Of a stretch of DNA of 64,000 nt, positions 45,134 to 53,947 are shown in pieces (position 1 is the stretch's first letter; the number at the start of each line of letters is the position of its first letter). Under the pieces are notes generated by a model that was not told the DNA's origin, ran no database searches, and saw only the letters and a program-made list of their open reading frames with translations. The DNA comes from Lacinutrix sp. MedPE-SW. Its GTDB lineage: Bacteria; Bacteroidota; Bacteroidia; Flavobacteriales; Flavobacteriaceae. The DNA is taken from contig NZ_MPCX01000001.1 of NCBI RefSeq assembly GCF_001874145.1, positions 310,001 through 374,000 of the forward strand, written 5' to 3'. Made by a program: the position numbers and the translations under genes.

Positions 45134-46432
45134 TTAATTATTGTTTTCTAAAACTGTTCGCATGGCTTTTGCCTTTAATAAACACTCTTCGTATTCGCTA
45201 GTTGGTTCACTTTTTGCAGTAATTGCTCCACCAACAGAATAAGAAACATACTGCTGTGTTTCGTTATATAAAATACTACGAATTATAACATTAAAATCGA
45301 AGTCGTTTTCTGGAGTAATGTAACCTACAGAACCAGAATACAAACCACGTTTAGCGTCTTCTAGAGTTTCAATAATTTTCATTGCTGAAATTTTTGGAGC
45401 TCCAGTCATGCTTCCCATTGGAAATGTAGTTTTTAAAACTTCTATAGGATCTATAGTGTTTTCTACTTGAGAAACTACTGTAGATATCATTTGATGTACT
45501 TGTTTAAAGCTATAAACTTTACAAAGCTCCTCGACTTCAACGCTACCTTTTGTGGCTGTTTGTGATAAATCGTTTCTAACTAAATCTACAATCATAATAT
45601 TTTCACTACGTTCCTTTTGGTCTGTAATTAAATTATGTTTTAATGTATTATCCAATATAGCATCGCTTTCGCGTTTTGCTGTACCTTTTATAGGTTGCGA
45701 AATGATTTTAGTACCTGCTTTTTTTATGTATCGCTCTGGCGAAGCAGAGAGTAAATATTTATCATTTGTTTTAAAAAAAGCTGCAAATGGCGGTTGTGAA
45801 ATTTCGTTAAGTTTATAATAAGTTTCTATTGGGTTTATGGTTGTATTTTCGGCATAAAATTCTTGACAAAAATTAGCTTCGTAAATATCACCTCTATTTA
45901 TATGCCATTGCATTTTTGCTACTTTTTCAAAGTAATCATCTTTACTTGTACGCAGCTTAATTTTTATGTTTGTATTTGCTTGAGTATTAATAGTAGATTT
46001 ATAATTCTCTATGGTTTCTAAATCTATTTCTAACTCATCATCAACAGCATTTAAATATTTTATAGTAACCGTATTACCTTGTACTAAAAAGATTTTTTTA
46101 GGCTGAAAAAAATACAGGTCTGCAAAAGCTAAACCATCGGTATTATTAGATTTTAAGTTTTCGGTATCGTTTTTTAAATCGTAAGTTAAATAACCAAAAA
46201 TCCAATCGTTAGTATTGTTTTGGTATTCTTTAAGTTTACCAAAAGCATCATGATAATCTGTTTGTATTGCTGTAAATGCATCAACCGCTAAAACGGCATC
46301 ATAATTTGAATATTTTTGTGAGTAATTGTTGGAATCAAGCCAAACAACATCATCAAAATGTTGTGCCCAAGAAAGTAGTTTTCTCTTAAATTCCTCAATA
46401 TTAACTATTTGTTTTGTTTTACTTGTTCTCAA
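45134..46432 (-). CDS. pabB: Aminodeoxychorismate synthase component I (PabB-type chorismate-binding enzyme)
   Basis: A 432-residue chorismate-binding enzyme. Conserved segments are NRGDIYEANFCQEF (with the PabB/TrpE pattern), SASPERYI, ISQPIKGTAKRESDAI, the SENIMIVDLVRNDL motif, FPMGSMTGAPK and GLYSGSVGYI. The substitution of a lysine-bearing PIKGTA motif is typical of PabB, which forms an enzyme adduct, and fits folate synthesis; anthranilate synthase I is the alternative. No amidotransferase partner lies beside it. First gene of a pabB-tilS-dsbD unit. It contains a short GC-rich repeat core at 45663-45673. Confidence 0.88.
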   Translation of the reverse strand: MRTSKTKQIVNIEEFKRKLLSWAQHFDDVVWLDSNNYSQKYSNYDAVLAVDAFTAIQTDYHDAFGKLKEYQNNTNDWIFGYLTYDLKNDTENLKSNNTDGLAFADLYFFQPKKIFLVQGNTVTIKYLNAVDDELEIDLETIENYKSTINTQANTNIKIKLRTSKDDYFEKVAKMQWHINRGDIYEANFCQEFYAENTTINPIETYYKLNEISQPPFAAFFKTNDKYLLSASPERYIKKAGTKIISQPIKGTAKRESDAILDNTLKHNLITDQKERSENIMIVDLVRNDLSQTATKGSVEVEELCKVYSFKQVHQMISTVVSQVENTIDPIEVLKTTFPMGSMTGAPKISAMKIIETLEDAKRGLYSGSVGYITPENDFDFNVIIRSILYNETQQYVSYSVGGAITAKSEPTSEYEECLLKAKAMRTVLENNN

Positions 46433-46522
46433 TTAAAGTGCTTATATTAACCTTTTCAAATTTATAAAGAATCTCACTATTTTCTAAGTATAATATATAA
46501 AACGTTTCACTATCCCAATCTT

Positions 46523-49500
46523 ATGACTTTATTTTCTATTAATTTTAAAAAGCATTTACTAACCATTTTGCTTTTATTAATTTTCGGTTTACAATTATCT
46601 GCTCAAGAAAAATCTAAATATTCTTTATTATGGAAAATTGAAGGTAAAGACCAACTTAAACCTTCTTATTTATTTGGCACAATGCATGTTAGCGACGAGC
46701 GCGCGTTTAATTTTAGCGATGCTGTTTTGCCAGCAATTGAAAATACCGAGAAATTTGCATTAGAGATTCAGCCCGATTCTTTAGTGATAAAAATGTTTAC
46801 AAAACCAAAAATTGAGCTTGCTTATTTGCAGTTTAAAAAACTTTTAAATGATGATGAATATAGCAAAATTGCCAAACGGTTTAAGGCTATAAATGGTTAC
46901 GATATTGAAGAATCTACACTTTACGACCCAAGTATTTTAATGTCTATGCTAAGTCCTGATGATGAAAAAGAAACCGATAAAACAACTTTTGTAGACATGC
47001 ACCTTTTAGGTCATGCTAAGACCATGCAAAAAGAAATTGTAGGTTTAGAAGATACAGATTCGCAATTATTTTATTTTGAAAATGCTACAGATGAGAGAAA
47101 ACGCGAACTACTTTTAGAAGAGCTTTTTTACGACATAGAAACTTATGAAACTGAAACTGAAGCCTTAAAAAAGGTATATATAACAGGCGATATTAATGCT
47201 ATAGACGCCATGATTATGTCTTATGATGGTTATGGAGAAGAAATGAAAAGTAGAAACATTGTAATGACTAATAGTATTATAAAACAAATGAAAAATAGTT
47301 CTATTTTTTCGGCTGTTGGTGCAGCACATTTACCAGGAAATGTGGGACTTATAAAAATGCTTCGCGATAAAGGTTATAAAGTTACGCCTGTAGAAGCTAA
47401 ATTTACAGGAGTTGCAAAAAATTATACTATAGATACTTCTAAAATGTCTTGGCATACATTTAATAGTGAAGATTATGGCTACACATTGCAAACACCAGGA
47501 ATTCCTGCTATAGAATCAAATAACGAGGGACTTGATGCTTATATCTACACAGACTTAATTACTGGCACAAACTATTCTTATTTTGCTTTAGATTTTAGAT
47601 CTAAAAATGGAATAGACAAAACCATGTTTTATGAAAAAATGATTGAAGATGCTACTACAAGATATAATGGAGAAATAGTTAGCAAAAAAACCATTACTAT
47701 TGGTGGTACACAAGGTTATGAAATTGACATAAAAATTCCTGAACCAAGTGATCCTAAAAAAGATGGTGTAAAATCTGTTTTTGTATTTAAAAATGGGGTT
47801 TTTTATCAATTTTTAGTCTACGGAAACTATAATTCACTAAACTCTAAAATGGTGTCACGTTTTGTAAACTCTATAAAAATCACAAAACCTAAAGCTATAC
47901 CAACACCAAATTGGTATGAGTTTAAACATAAAAAAGGAGCCTTTACAGTAAAAATGCCAAGCAAACCTTTAGATCGTTCTAAAGAAATTGAAAGTCCGTT
48001 TGAAGACACTACAGAACCTTACATAATTAATATGTTTATGGCCATAGATGCCAAAAACAAATCTAATTATATAATACGATATAACGACCAACCAAACGGC
48101 TATAGAATTGATGATTTAGAGGCATCGTTTAGAGGTATGGCAGAAACATTTACTGGTAAAGCCGAAATTATTGGCACACCAAAAACAATATACCAAAACG
48201 GTTATATTGGTAAAGAATATGAACTTTATATTAAAGGAATTTCTCATTCTATTTGCAGATTGTTTTTTAGAGGCAATAGAACGTATTTACTTCTTGCACA
48301 AAGACTTGAAAAAGGTTTAAAAGCAGACCCAAACAATACGTTTTTTGAATCTTTTAAACTTACAGATTTTGAAGAAGAACCTATTGTTGTTCATGAAAAA
48401 CAAGGTGTAAAATTTAAAGGCTTTAAAAATATTCGTGAAATTTTAGAAGATGAAGATTATGATAATTCTGATACGTATTTTTATAATTCTTATGATTATT
48501 ATACTAAAAACGAACAATCAGGAGATATTTATGCCTTCGGTTTTACAAAATTAAAACCTTATTTTAAAATAGATACCCTAGCTAAATTTTACGATTTAAA
48601 TAAAGAAAACATTACTAATTACACAGATACTATTGTAAGAAGCAAAAAAGTGAAAGTTAATAATAACGAAGCTGTAGAATTTGTTGTTATGCAAAAACAA
48701 GATAGTATTTATAGTAAGTACCTACTTTGGTTAGATAAAGATAAATTTATTTATACGTCGGCTTTTGTAAGCAAAGAAAATATTGACAGTAAAACAACCA
48801 ACAACCTATTGTACGGTTATTTACCCAAAACAAATACTACCTCATTTAATTATTACAGCTCTAAAACAGATTTATTATTAAACAATTTAAAGTCTAAAGA
48901 CTCTTTAGTATTTAAACAAGCTTATGGTGCATTTACATATTATGAATTTAGTAAAGATGATGTACCAAAACTTTATAAAGCCATAGATGCTAAGTATGCA
49001 ACAACAGAAAATAAAGAAAAAGTAATTGAAGCTATAATTAATGAATTTAATAACGTTTCAGATGATAATACAGTTGCTTTTTTAGAAAAAATATACACTA
49101 ATTATAATTTAAACGAAGCTTTAAAAAGAAGCATATTACAAATAATTCCCGAACTAAAAACGCCCAACAATTTAACAACTTATAGAAAGTTACTTTTAAA
49201 TAATACTCCTAAAGCAGCCGAAGATTACAATTACGCTATTTTTTCTCCATATTTTGATTCTATCCCAATGGCAATAGAAGATTATAATGGGTTATTAAAA
49301 CTTATTGACTCAAAAAAATACAGATCACAACTACTAAGTTTATCAGCACAAATATTAAAATCTAGTTATAAAAACAAAAGCAATATTATTTCACTATTTA
49401 ATAACTTAACCATTAATAATACTAAAGATTTAAAAACATTTATTAATCAAAAAGCATCAGAAGACTTTAACTATTCACATCAAACCATAATTTATAATTA

Positions 49501-50053
49501 TCTAAATTATTTTGAGGCATTTCCTAAAAACAAACAAGCACAAACTATAGATAATTTTACAAATCAGTTATTAGATATTAAAAATAACAAGTGGTTAGCG
49601 CTTAGAGCTTCAGAAATTAGAATTCTTCACGATTTAAAACTTGAAAACCAGTTAACAAATACCCTTTTAGATAGTTTAGATACACGCTATAATATTATGA
49701 AAGCATACCATAAGGCAAATAACCTTAAAAAGGTTTCAAAAAAATATTATAATGAAGCAGCGTTTGCAAACTTATCTTTACAACAATATTTAGAAGAAAT
49801 AGACGAATGGCCAGATAAAAGAAATTTACTTGGTACTTTAAAATTAGATAACGTTACTTATTATGCCTATGCATTAATTTACGATTATGATGGCACAGAA
49901 GAGTCTTATTTAGCAGTAGTAAAAGCCGATTTTAAACTCTCACAAAAACATGATTTTAAAACTTATACCACCTTGACAGATTGGAACTATTTAAGTGATA
50001 ATTGGAAAGCGCAATCAGAAAAACTTATTAAAAAGAAAGCCGAAAATTTATAA
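46523..50053 (+). CDS. TraB/GumN-domain protein with a very long C-terminal region
   Basis: A 1176-residue protein with a signal peptide (about 1-27). The TraB/GumN domain covers about 34-290, with SYLFGTMHVSDE (GTMH 52-55) and GAAHLPG (266-272). These motifs carry the Glu/His residues proposed for the protease-like active site. Beyond it lie about 880 residues with no family I can name: two similar beta-rich segments around 310-440 and 465-615 (both start with a W-x-x-F/Y and contain YE.D/YIGKEYEL-like strands), then an all-helical part to the end that looks like repeats. Probably periplasmic or exported. Much longer than the usual ~290-residue TraB proteins. Confidence 0.85.
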   Translation: MTLFSINFKKHLLTILLLLIFGLQLSAQEKSKYSLLWKIEGKDQLKPSYLFGTMHVSDERAFNFSDAVLPAIENTEKFALEIQPDSLVIKMFTKPKIELAYLQFKKLLNDDEYSKIAKRFKAINGYDIEESTLYDPSILMSMLSPDDEKETDKTTFVDMHLLGHAKTMQKEIVGLEDTDSQLFYFENATDERKRELLLEELFYDIETYETETEALKKVYITGDINAIDAMIMSYDGYGEEMKSRNIVMTNSIIKQMKNSSIFSAVGAAHLPGNVGLIKMLRDKGYKVTPVEAKFTGVAKNYTIDTSKMSWHTFNSEDYGYTLQTPGIPAIESNNEGLDAYIYTDLITGTNYSYFALDFRSKNGIDKTMFYEKMIEDATTRYNGEIVSKKTITIGGTQGYEIDIKIPEPSDPKKDGVKSVFVFKNGVFYQFLVYGNYNSLNSKMVSRFVNSIKITKPKAIPTPNWYEFKHKKGAFTVKMPSKPLDRSKEIESPFEDTTEPYIINMFMAIDAKNKSNYIIRYNDQPNGYRIDDLEASFRGMAETFTGKAEIIGTPKTIYQNGYIGKEYELYIKGISHSICRLFFRGNRTYLLLAQRLEKGLKADPNNTFFESFKLTDFEEEPIVVHEKQGVKFKGFKNIREILEDEDYDNSDTYFYNSYDYYTKNEQSGDIYAFGFTKLKPYFKIDTLAKFYDLNKENITNYTDTIVRSKKVKVNNNEAVEFVVMQKQDSIYSKYLLWLDKDKFIYTSAFVSKENIDSKTTNNLLYGYLPKTNTTSFNYYSSKTDLLLNNLKSKDSLVFKQAYGAFTYYEFSKDDVPKLYKAIDAKYATTENKEKVIEAIINEFNNVSDDNTVAFLEKIYTNYNLNEALKRSILQIIPELKTPNNLTTYRKLLLNNTPKAAEDYNYAIFSPYFDSIPMAIEDYNGLLKLIDSKKYRSQLLSLSAQILKSSYKNKSNIISLFNNLTINNTKDLKTFINQKASEDFNYSHQTIIYNYLNYFEAFPKNKQAQTIDNFTNQLLDIKNNKWLALRASEIRILHDLKLENQLTNTLLDSLDTRYNIMKAYHKANNLKKVSKKYYNEAAFANLSLQQYLEEIDEWPDKRNLLGTLKLDNVTYYAYALIYDYDGTEESYLAVVKADFKLSQKHDFKTYTTLTDWNYLSDNWKAQSEKLIKKKAENL

Positions 50054-50090
50054 AAAAAGTCTCACTAAAAACATATTAGTTAAGGTTTAT

Positions 50091-50098
50091 TACATTTG
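50091..50098 (+). promoter_or_regulatory. Putative -7 box TACATTTG
   Basis: It matches TAnnTTTG and lies 48 bases before the epimerase ATG. No confident -33 element was found. Confidence 0.35.
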
Positions 50099-50146
50099 AA
50101 AAACTTTAAATTTTAGTAAGAAACAACGTTGAAAACTAATAAAATC

Positions 50147-51037
50147 ATGTTCGAATTAACTAACAATAATTTAAAAATTAAAGTCCAAACAAAAGGCGCA
50201 GAACTTTGTGAAATTTCAGCAATAAAAAACAAAAATCAATTTATGTGGCATGCAGATCCTGATGTTTGGGGAAGTTTTGCTCCTAATTTATTTCCTATTA
50301 TTGGTGCACTAAAAGAAGACAGTTATACCTATAATGGTAAAACATTTAAGCTTCCTAAACATGGTTTTGTAAGAGAAAATAAAAATATAAAACTTTTGAA
50401 ACAAACTAAAAACAGTCTCGTTTTTAGCTTAATGTATAATGACAATTTATTAAAAATTTACCCTTTTAAATTTCAATTTATAATTACATATACTTTAGAA
50501 GAAAATACCATCCACATTACACACACAGTAAAAAACTTAGACGACAAAGCTATTTACTTTTCCATTGGTGGTCATCCTGCTTTTAAATGTCCATTTTACC
50601 AAAATGAAAGCTATACAGATTATAGTTTAGTTTTTGAAAACGATGAAACTTCTAAAACTCATTTATTAAATATGGAAAATGGTTTAGTAACAGATAAAAC
50701 TGAAACCGTTTTTAAATCTGGAAATAGCATAAAATTAAGACCAGATTTATTTAATGAAGATGCACTAATTTTTAAAGATTTAAAGTCTAGAAAAGTTGCA
50801 TTAGTAAGTAAAACTCATGGCGAAATACTTAATTTAAGCTTTAAAGACTTTAATTATTTAGGCATTTGGGCAAAACCAAATGCACCATACGTTTGCATAG
50901 AACCTTGGTTAGGTGTTGCAGATCATGAAAATACAAATCAAAAAATAGAAGAAAAAGAGGGCATTATTAAATTACCTGAAAGCGAAACTTTTACAGCAAC
51001 CTACAGTATACAAATACATGAGGATCATTTAGGGTAA
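50147..51037 (+). CDS. Aldose 1-epimerase family protein (LacX-like)
   Basis: A 296-residue galactose-mutarotase-fold protein. I start at ATG 50147; a TTG six codons upstream also opens the frame. Features are the early WHADPDVWGSFAPNLFPIIG stretch, PKHGFVREN (catalytic His region, about 75), FSIGGHPAFKCP (second His), and the C-terminal catalytic Glu in CIEPWLGVADHE. It interconverts anomers of a sugar, or acts on a phosphorylated sugar. Substrate unknown. The helicase starts 41 bases after it. Confidence 0.9.
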   Translation: MFELTNNNLKIKVQTKGAELCEISAIKNKNQFMWHADPDVWGSFAPNLFPIIGALKEDSYTYNGKTFKLPKHGFVRENKNIKLLKQTKNSLVFSLMYNDNLLKIYPFKFQFIITYTLEENTIHITHTVKNLDDKAIYFSIGGHPAFKCPFYQNESYTDYSLVFENDETSKTHLLNMENGLVTDKTETVFKSGNSIKLRPDLFNEDALIFKDLKSRKVALVSKTHGEILNLSFKDFNYLGIWAKPNAPYVCIEPWLGVADHENTNQKIEEKEGIIKLPESETFTATYSIQIHEDHLG

Positions 51038-51052
51038 GCAAAATATAAATAG

Positions 51053-51060
51053 TAATTTTG
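51053..51060 (+). promoter_or_regulatory. Putative -7 box TAATTTTG
   Basis: It matches TAnnTTTG, 18 bases before the TTG start of the helicase. The leader would be very short, so this is tentative. Confidence 0.3.
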
Positions 51061-51078
51061 TAGCTTAAATAATTTACT

Positions 51079-52434
51079 TTGACTTTTAGAGACTTAAACT
51101 TAAACACACCATTATATAATGCCCTAGACGATTTGGGCTACACTACACCAACACCAATACAAGCAGAAGCTTTTAATGTGGTTGCAAGTGGAAAAGATAT
51201 GGTTGGTATAGCACAAACAGGAACAGGTAAAACTTTTGCCTATATGCTACCTGTGCTTAGAAATCTTCCGTTTTCTAAACAAGAAAACCCAAGAGTATTA
51301 GTTTTAGTACCTACAAGAGAACTTGTTGTACAAGTTGTTGAAGAGATTGAAAAACTCTCTAAATACATTAACAATCGTGTTTTGGGTGTTTATGGTGGCA
51401 CAAATATTAATACACAAAAACAAGCTATTGCTCAAGGCATAGATATTTTAGTTGCTACTCCAGGACGTTTATACGATTTGGCTTTAAGTAGAGTTTTACA
51501 ATTAAAATCTATTCAAAAATTAATTATCGATGAAGTCGATGTTATGCTAGATTTAGGTTTTAGACATCAACTTATTAATATTTTCGATTTATTACCTACG
51601 CGTAGACAAAACATTATGTTTTCTGCTACAATGACAAAAGATGTAGACGATTTAATTGTAGATTTCTTTAAATCTCCAGAAAAAGTATCTATTGCTACTT
51701 CTGGTACACCACTAGAAAATATAAAACAAACACGCTACAAAGCGCCTAATTTTTACACAAAACTAAACTTACTTAAGTATTTATTGCAAGATGAAGAAAC
51801 CTATAATAAGGTGCTTATTTTTGTGGCTTATAAAAAAATGGCCGATCGTTTATTTGAAGCTTTAGACGAAGAATATAACGAAGAGCTTTGTGTAATACAC
51901 TCTAATAAAACTCAAAATTATAGATTACGTAGTATTGAACAATTTCGCGAAGGCGTTAATAGAATATTAGTAGCTACAGATGTTATGGCTCGTGGTTTAG
52001 ATATAGATAATGTGTCGCACGTTATAAACTTTGACACACCAGAATATCCAGAAAACTACATGCACAGAATTGGTAGAACAGGTCGTGCAGAACGCGAAGG
52101 TCATGCTTTGGTGTTTACTACAGAAAAAGAAAAACAAGCCATAGAAGATATTGAAGCATTAATGAATATGACTATTAATGTAGAAGAAATTCCAGATACC
52201 GTTGAAATTTCTACAGAACTTATAGAAGAAGAAAGACCACAAATTAAAGAACGTAATAACCCTAATAAACGCAGAAAAGATGAAGACGCTCCTGGACCAG
52301 CATTTCATGAGAAGTCTGAAAAAAATTCTAAAGAAAATTTAGGTGGTTCGTACAAGTTTAAAATTGCCGCTAAGTATAAAAAACCTAAAACGCGTGGTGA
52401 CAAAAATTACAACAAGCGCAATAAAAGAAAATAG
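51079..52434 (+). CDS. DEAD-box-family RNA helicase (RhlE-like) with DEVD motif and TTG start
   Basis: A 451-residue ATP-dependent RNA helicase. The Q motif begins TFRDLNLNTPLYNALDDLGYTT before PTPIQ; motif I is AQTGTGKT (45-52), motif II is DEVD (151-154) rather than DEAD, motif III is SAT (182-184), and motif VI is HRIGRTGR. The tail is basic and low in complexity (RNNPNKRRKDED, KKPKTRGDKNYNKRNKRK), typical of RhlE-like proteins. The start must be TTG at 51079, because the next ATG would delete the Q motif. It remodels structured RNA in ribosome assembly or cold adaptation (family role). Confidence 0.92.
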   Translation: MTFRDLNLNTPLYNALDDLGYTTPTPIQAEAFNVVASGKDMVGIAQTGTGKTFAYMLPVLRNLPFSKQENPRVLVLVPTRELVVQVVEEIEKLSKYINNRVLGVYGGTNINTQKQAIAQGIDILVATPGRLYDLALSRVLQLKSIQKLIIDEVDVMLDLGFRHQLINIFDLLPTRRQNIMFSATMTKDVDDLIVDFFKSPEKVSIATSGTPLENIKQTRYKAPNFYTKLNLLKYLLQDEETYNKVLIFVAYKKMADRLFEALDEEYNEELCVIHSNKTQNYRLRSIEQFREGVNRILVATDVMARGLDIDNVSHVINFDTPEYPENYMHRIGRTGRAEREGHALVFTTEKEKQAIEDIEALMNMTINVEEIPDTVEISTELIEEERPQIKERNNPNKRRKDEDAPGPAFHEKSEKNSKENLGGSYKFKIAAKYKKPKTRGDKNYNKRNKRK

Positions 52435-52530
52435 CTTAGTTATAAATTTACAATAAAACACTCAAAATTATACGTTTATCGAAAAAATCACGTTTTGTTT
52501 TTAACAATACAGTGTATTTTTTACATTTAA

Positions 52531-53127
52531 ATGATGAGTGAAATCCCTAAACTTTTATTTGATGCCGATAATTCATTTTATCACGATAACATCGTGAGCA
52601 TTCTTGTAAACCAGAATTGGCTTTTAGTAAATAAAATAAAAGAAGAAAAAACAACTTATGTTTTTTCTAAGGATAATGTTTTAACAAGAACTACTAATGG
52701 TACAATATCTAAAGCTAAATGGCATTATGTAAATGAAAATTATATTCGTATTACTGGTGAAGATGGGAGTATTAATGTAATTAAAATGACGTTTAGAAAT
52801 GAAGACATTTTAACCTTAGATATTGATAGAAAATCTAACGAACTTGCTGTTTTTATAAACGAAACTAAAAGTGATAAAATTTTAAATACTTATGATGATA
52901 TTACCACTTATTTACACGCAAAGTATTTAAGCAAAGCAAAAAATATTATACAGAATCATTTGTATTATTTTATAAATAAATCTGAAGAATTTGGGCCTTT
53001 TACTGCAAAAGAATTAATAAATAAAGTAAAAAAAGGAATTCTAAGTAGCCAATGTTTTATTAGAGAAACTAACGAAAGTAACTATAATAAAAGGCTTAGA
53101 ATAAAAGATTTAATTAGCGTAATTTAA
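52531..53127 (+). CDS. Hypothetical protein with C-terminal GYF_2-like domain
   Basis: A 198-residue soluble protein. Residues 15-115 form a beta-rich domain of unknown type (WLLVNKIKEEKTTYVFSKDN, TNGTISKAKWHYVNENYIRI, with an IMTF-like strand region). Residues 145-185 match the GYF_2 pattern: YYFINKSEEFGPFTAKELINK then a gap and CFIRE, where the GPFT turn is diagnostic. GYF_2 domains usually follow or precede membrane regions in this phylum; none is present here. Possible protein-binding module. It lies just 2 bases from the convergent methyltransferase stop. Confidence 0.75.
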   Translation: MMSEIPKLLFDADNSFYHDNIVSILVNQNWLLVNKIKEEKTTYVFSKDNVLTRTTNGTISKAKWHYVNENYIRITGEDGSINVIKMTFRNEDILTLDIDRKSNELAVFINETKSDKILNTYDDITTYLHAKYLSKAKNIIQNHLYYFINKSEEFGPFTAKELINKVKKGILSSQCFIRETNESNYNKRLRIKDLISVI

Positions 53128-53129
53128 AC

Positions 53130-53867
53130 CTACTTCTTACCTATTACTATTGTAGACAGTCCTATTTTATTTGCAATAAGTTTATCTATAATTTTAAATA
53201 TTGGTACTAAAGTATTGTATAATTTCATTTGTCCGCCAGGAATACTTTCTTTTTTTAAAATACTTCCTGTTACATACCAACCTAAAATACCAATAAAATT
53301 AAAATTCTGCTTATGTATAATTTTAAAATTATTTAATTTAAAAATGTTTGAAAGAGACGTTTTAGTATACCGCCTGTAATGCCCTAATTCTTTATCAAAT
53401 TTATTATAAAGCGTTTGGTATGATGGTACTAATATTATTAAATGCCCATTTTCTTTTAGCAGTTTTTTACAATTTTTAATTGCTAAAACATCATCTTTTA
53501 TATGTTCTACTACATTTAAAGCAAAAACAGTATCATATTCACCTAAATGTTTTTCAAACTTTTTATCAAAATCCTCATCGGTTAGGTTCATGATTTCAGA
53601 ACCTAAAAAATTTGAATACTGATTAAAGTTTTGGTTTAGTTTTTCAAAATAATTTTGTCTTATATCTGTTAAAACCATCTCAAAATCATCTTCAAGAAAA
53701 AATGTTGATATATTACCAATACCGCTACCTATTTCTAAAGTTTTCCCTTTACAATAAGGTTTAATGGTTTGGTACATCCATCTATTAAATTTATCGGCTT
53801 TTGCAATTACATCTAAGGTTGCTTCACCAATAACATCGTTTTCTTCAAATTTAATTTCTTGAGACAT
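53130..53867 (-). CDS. Class I SAM-dependent methyltransferase
   Basis: A 245-residue Rossmann methyltransferase. Motif I is LEIGSGIGNISTF (about 45-57), with acidic LTDIRQNY (about 70) and FALNVVEHIKDD (about 115-126), all typical of the Methyltransf_11/23 class. LIILVPSYQTLYNKFDKELG and HYRRYTK resemble methyltransferases acting on glycans, lipids or quinone-like substrates. The C-terminal part is hydrophobic. The substrate is unknown. It lies downstream of the lpdA terminator. Confidence 0.88.
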   Translation of the reverse strand: MSQEIKFEENDVIGEATLDVIAKADKFNRWMYQTIKPYCKGKTLEIGSGIGNISTFFLEDDFEMVLTDIRQNYFEKLNQNFNQYSNFLGSEIMNLTDEDFDKKFEKHLGEYDTVFALNVVEHIKDDVLAIKNCKKLLKENGHLIILVPSYQTLYNKFDKELGHYRRYTKTSLSNIFKLNNFKIIHKQNFNFIGILGWYVTGSILKKESIPGGQMKLYNTLVPIFKIIDKLIANKIGLSTIVIGKK

Positions 53868-53890
53868 CTATTTTTTTGAGTTTACAATTT

Positions 53891-53921
53891 AAAAAAAGCG
53901 AACCATTAGGTTCGCTTTTTT
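53891..53921. terminator. Intrinsic terminator downstream of lpdA
   Basis: Stem GCGAACC/GGTTCGC with a four-base loop, A-run before and T-run after. It ends the minus-strand lpdA transcript. Confidence 0.85.
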
Positions 53922-53947
53922 ATTTAACTTTTTAAAAAGTTATTGTT

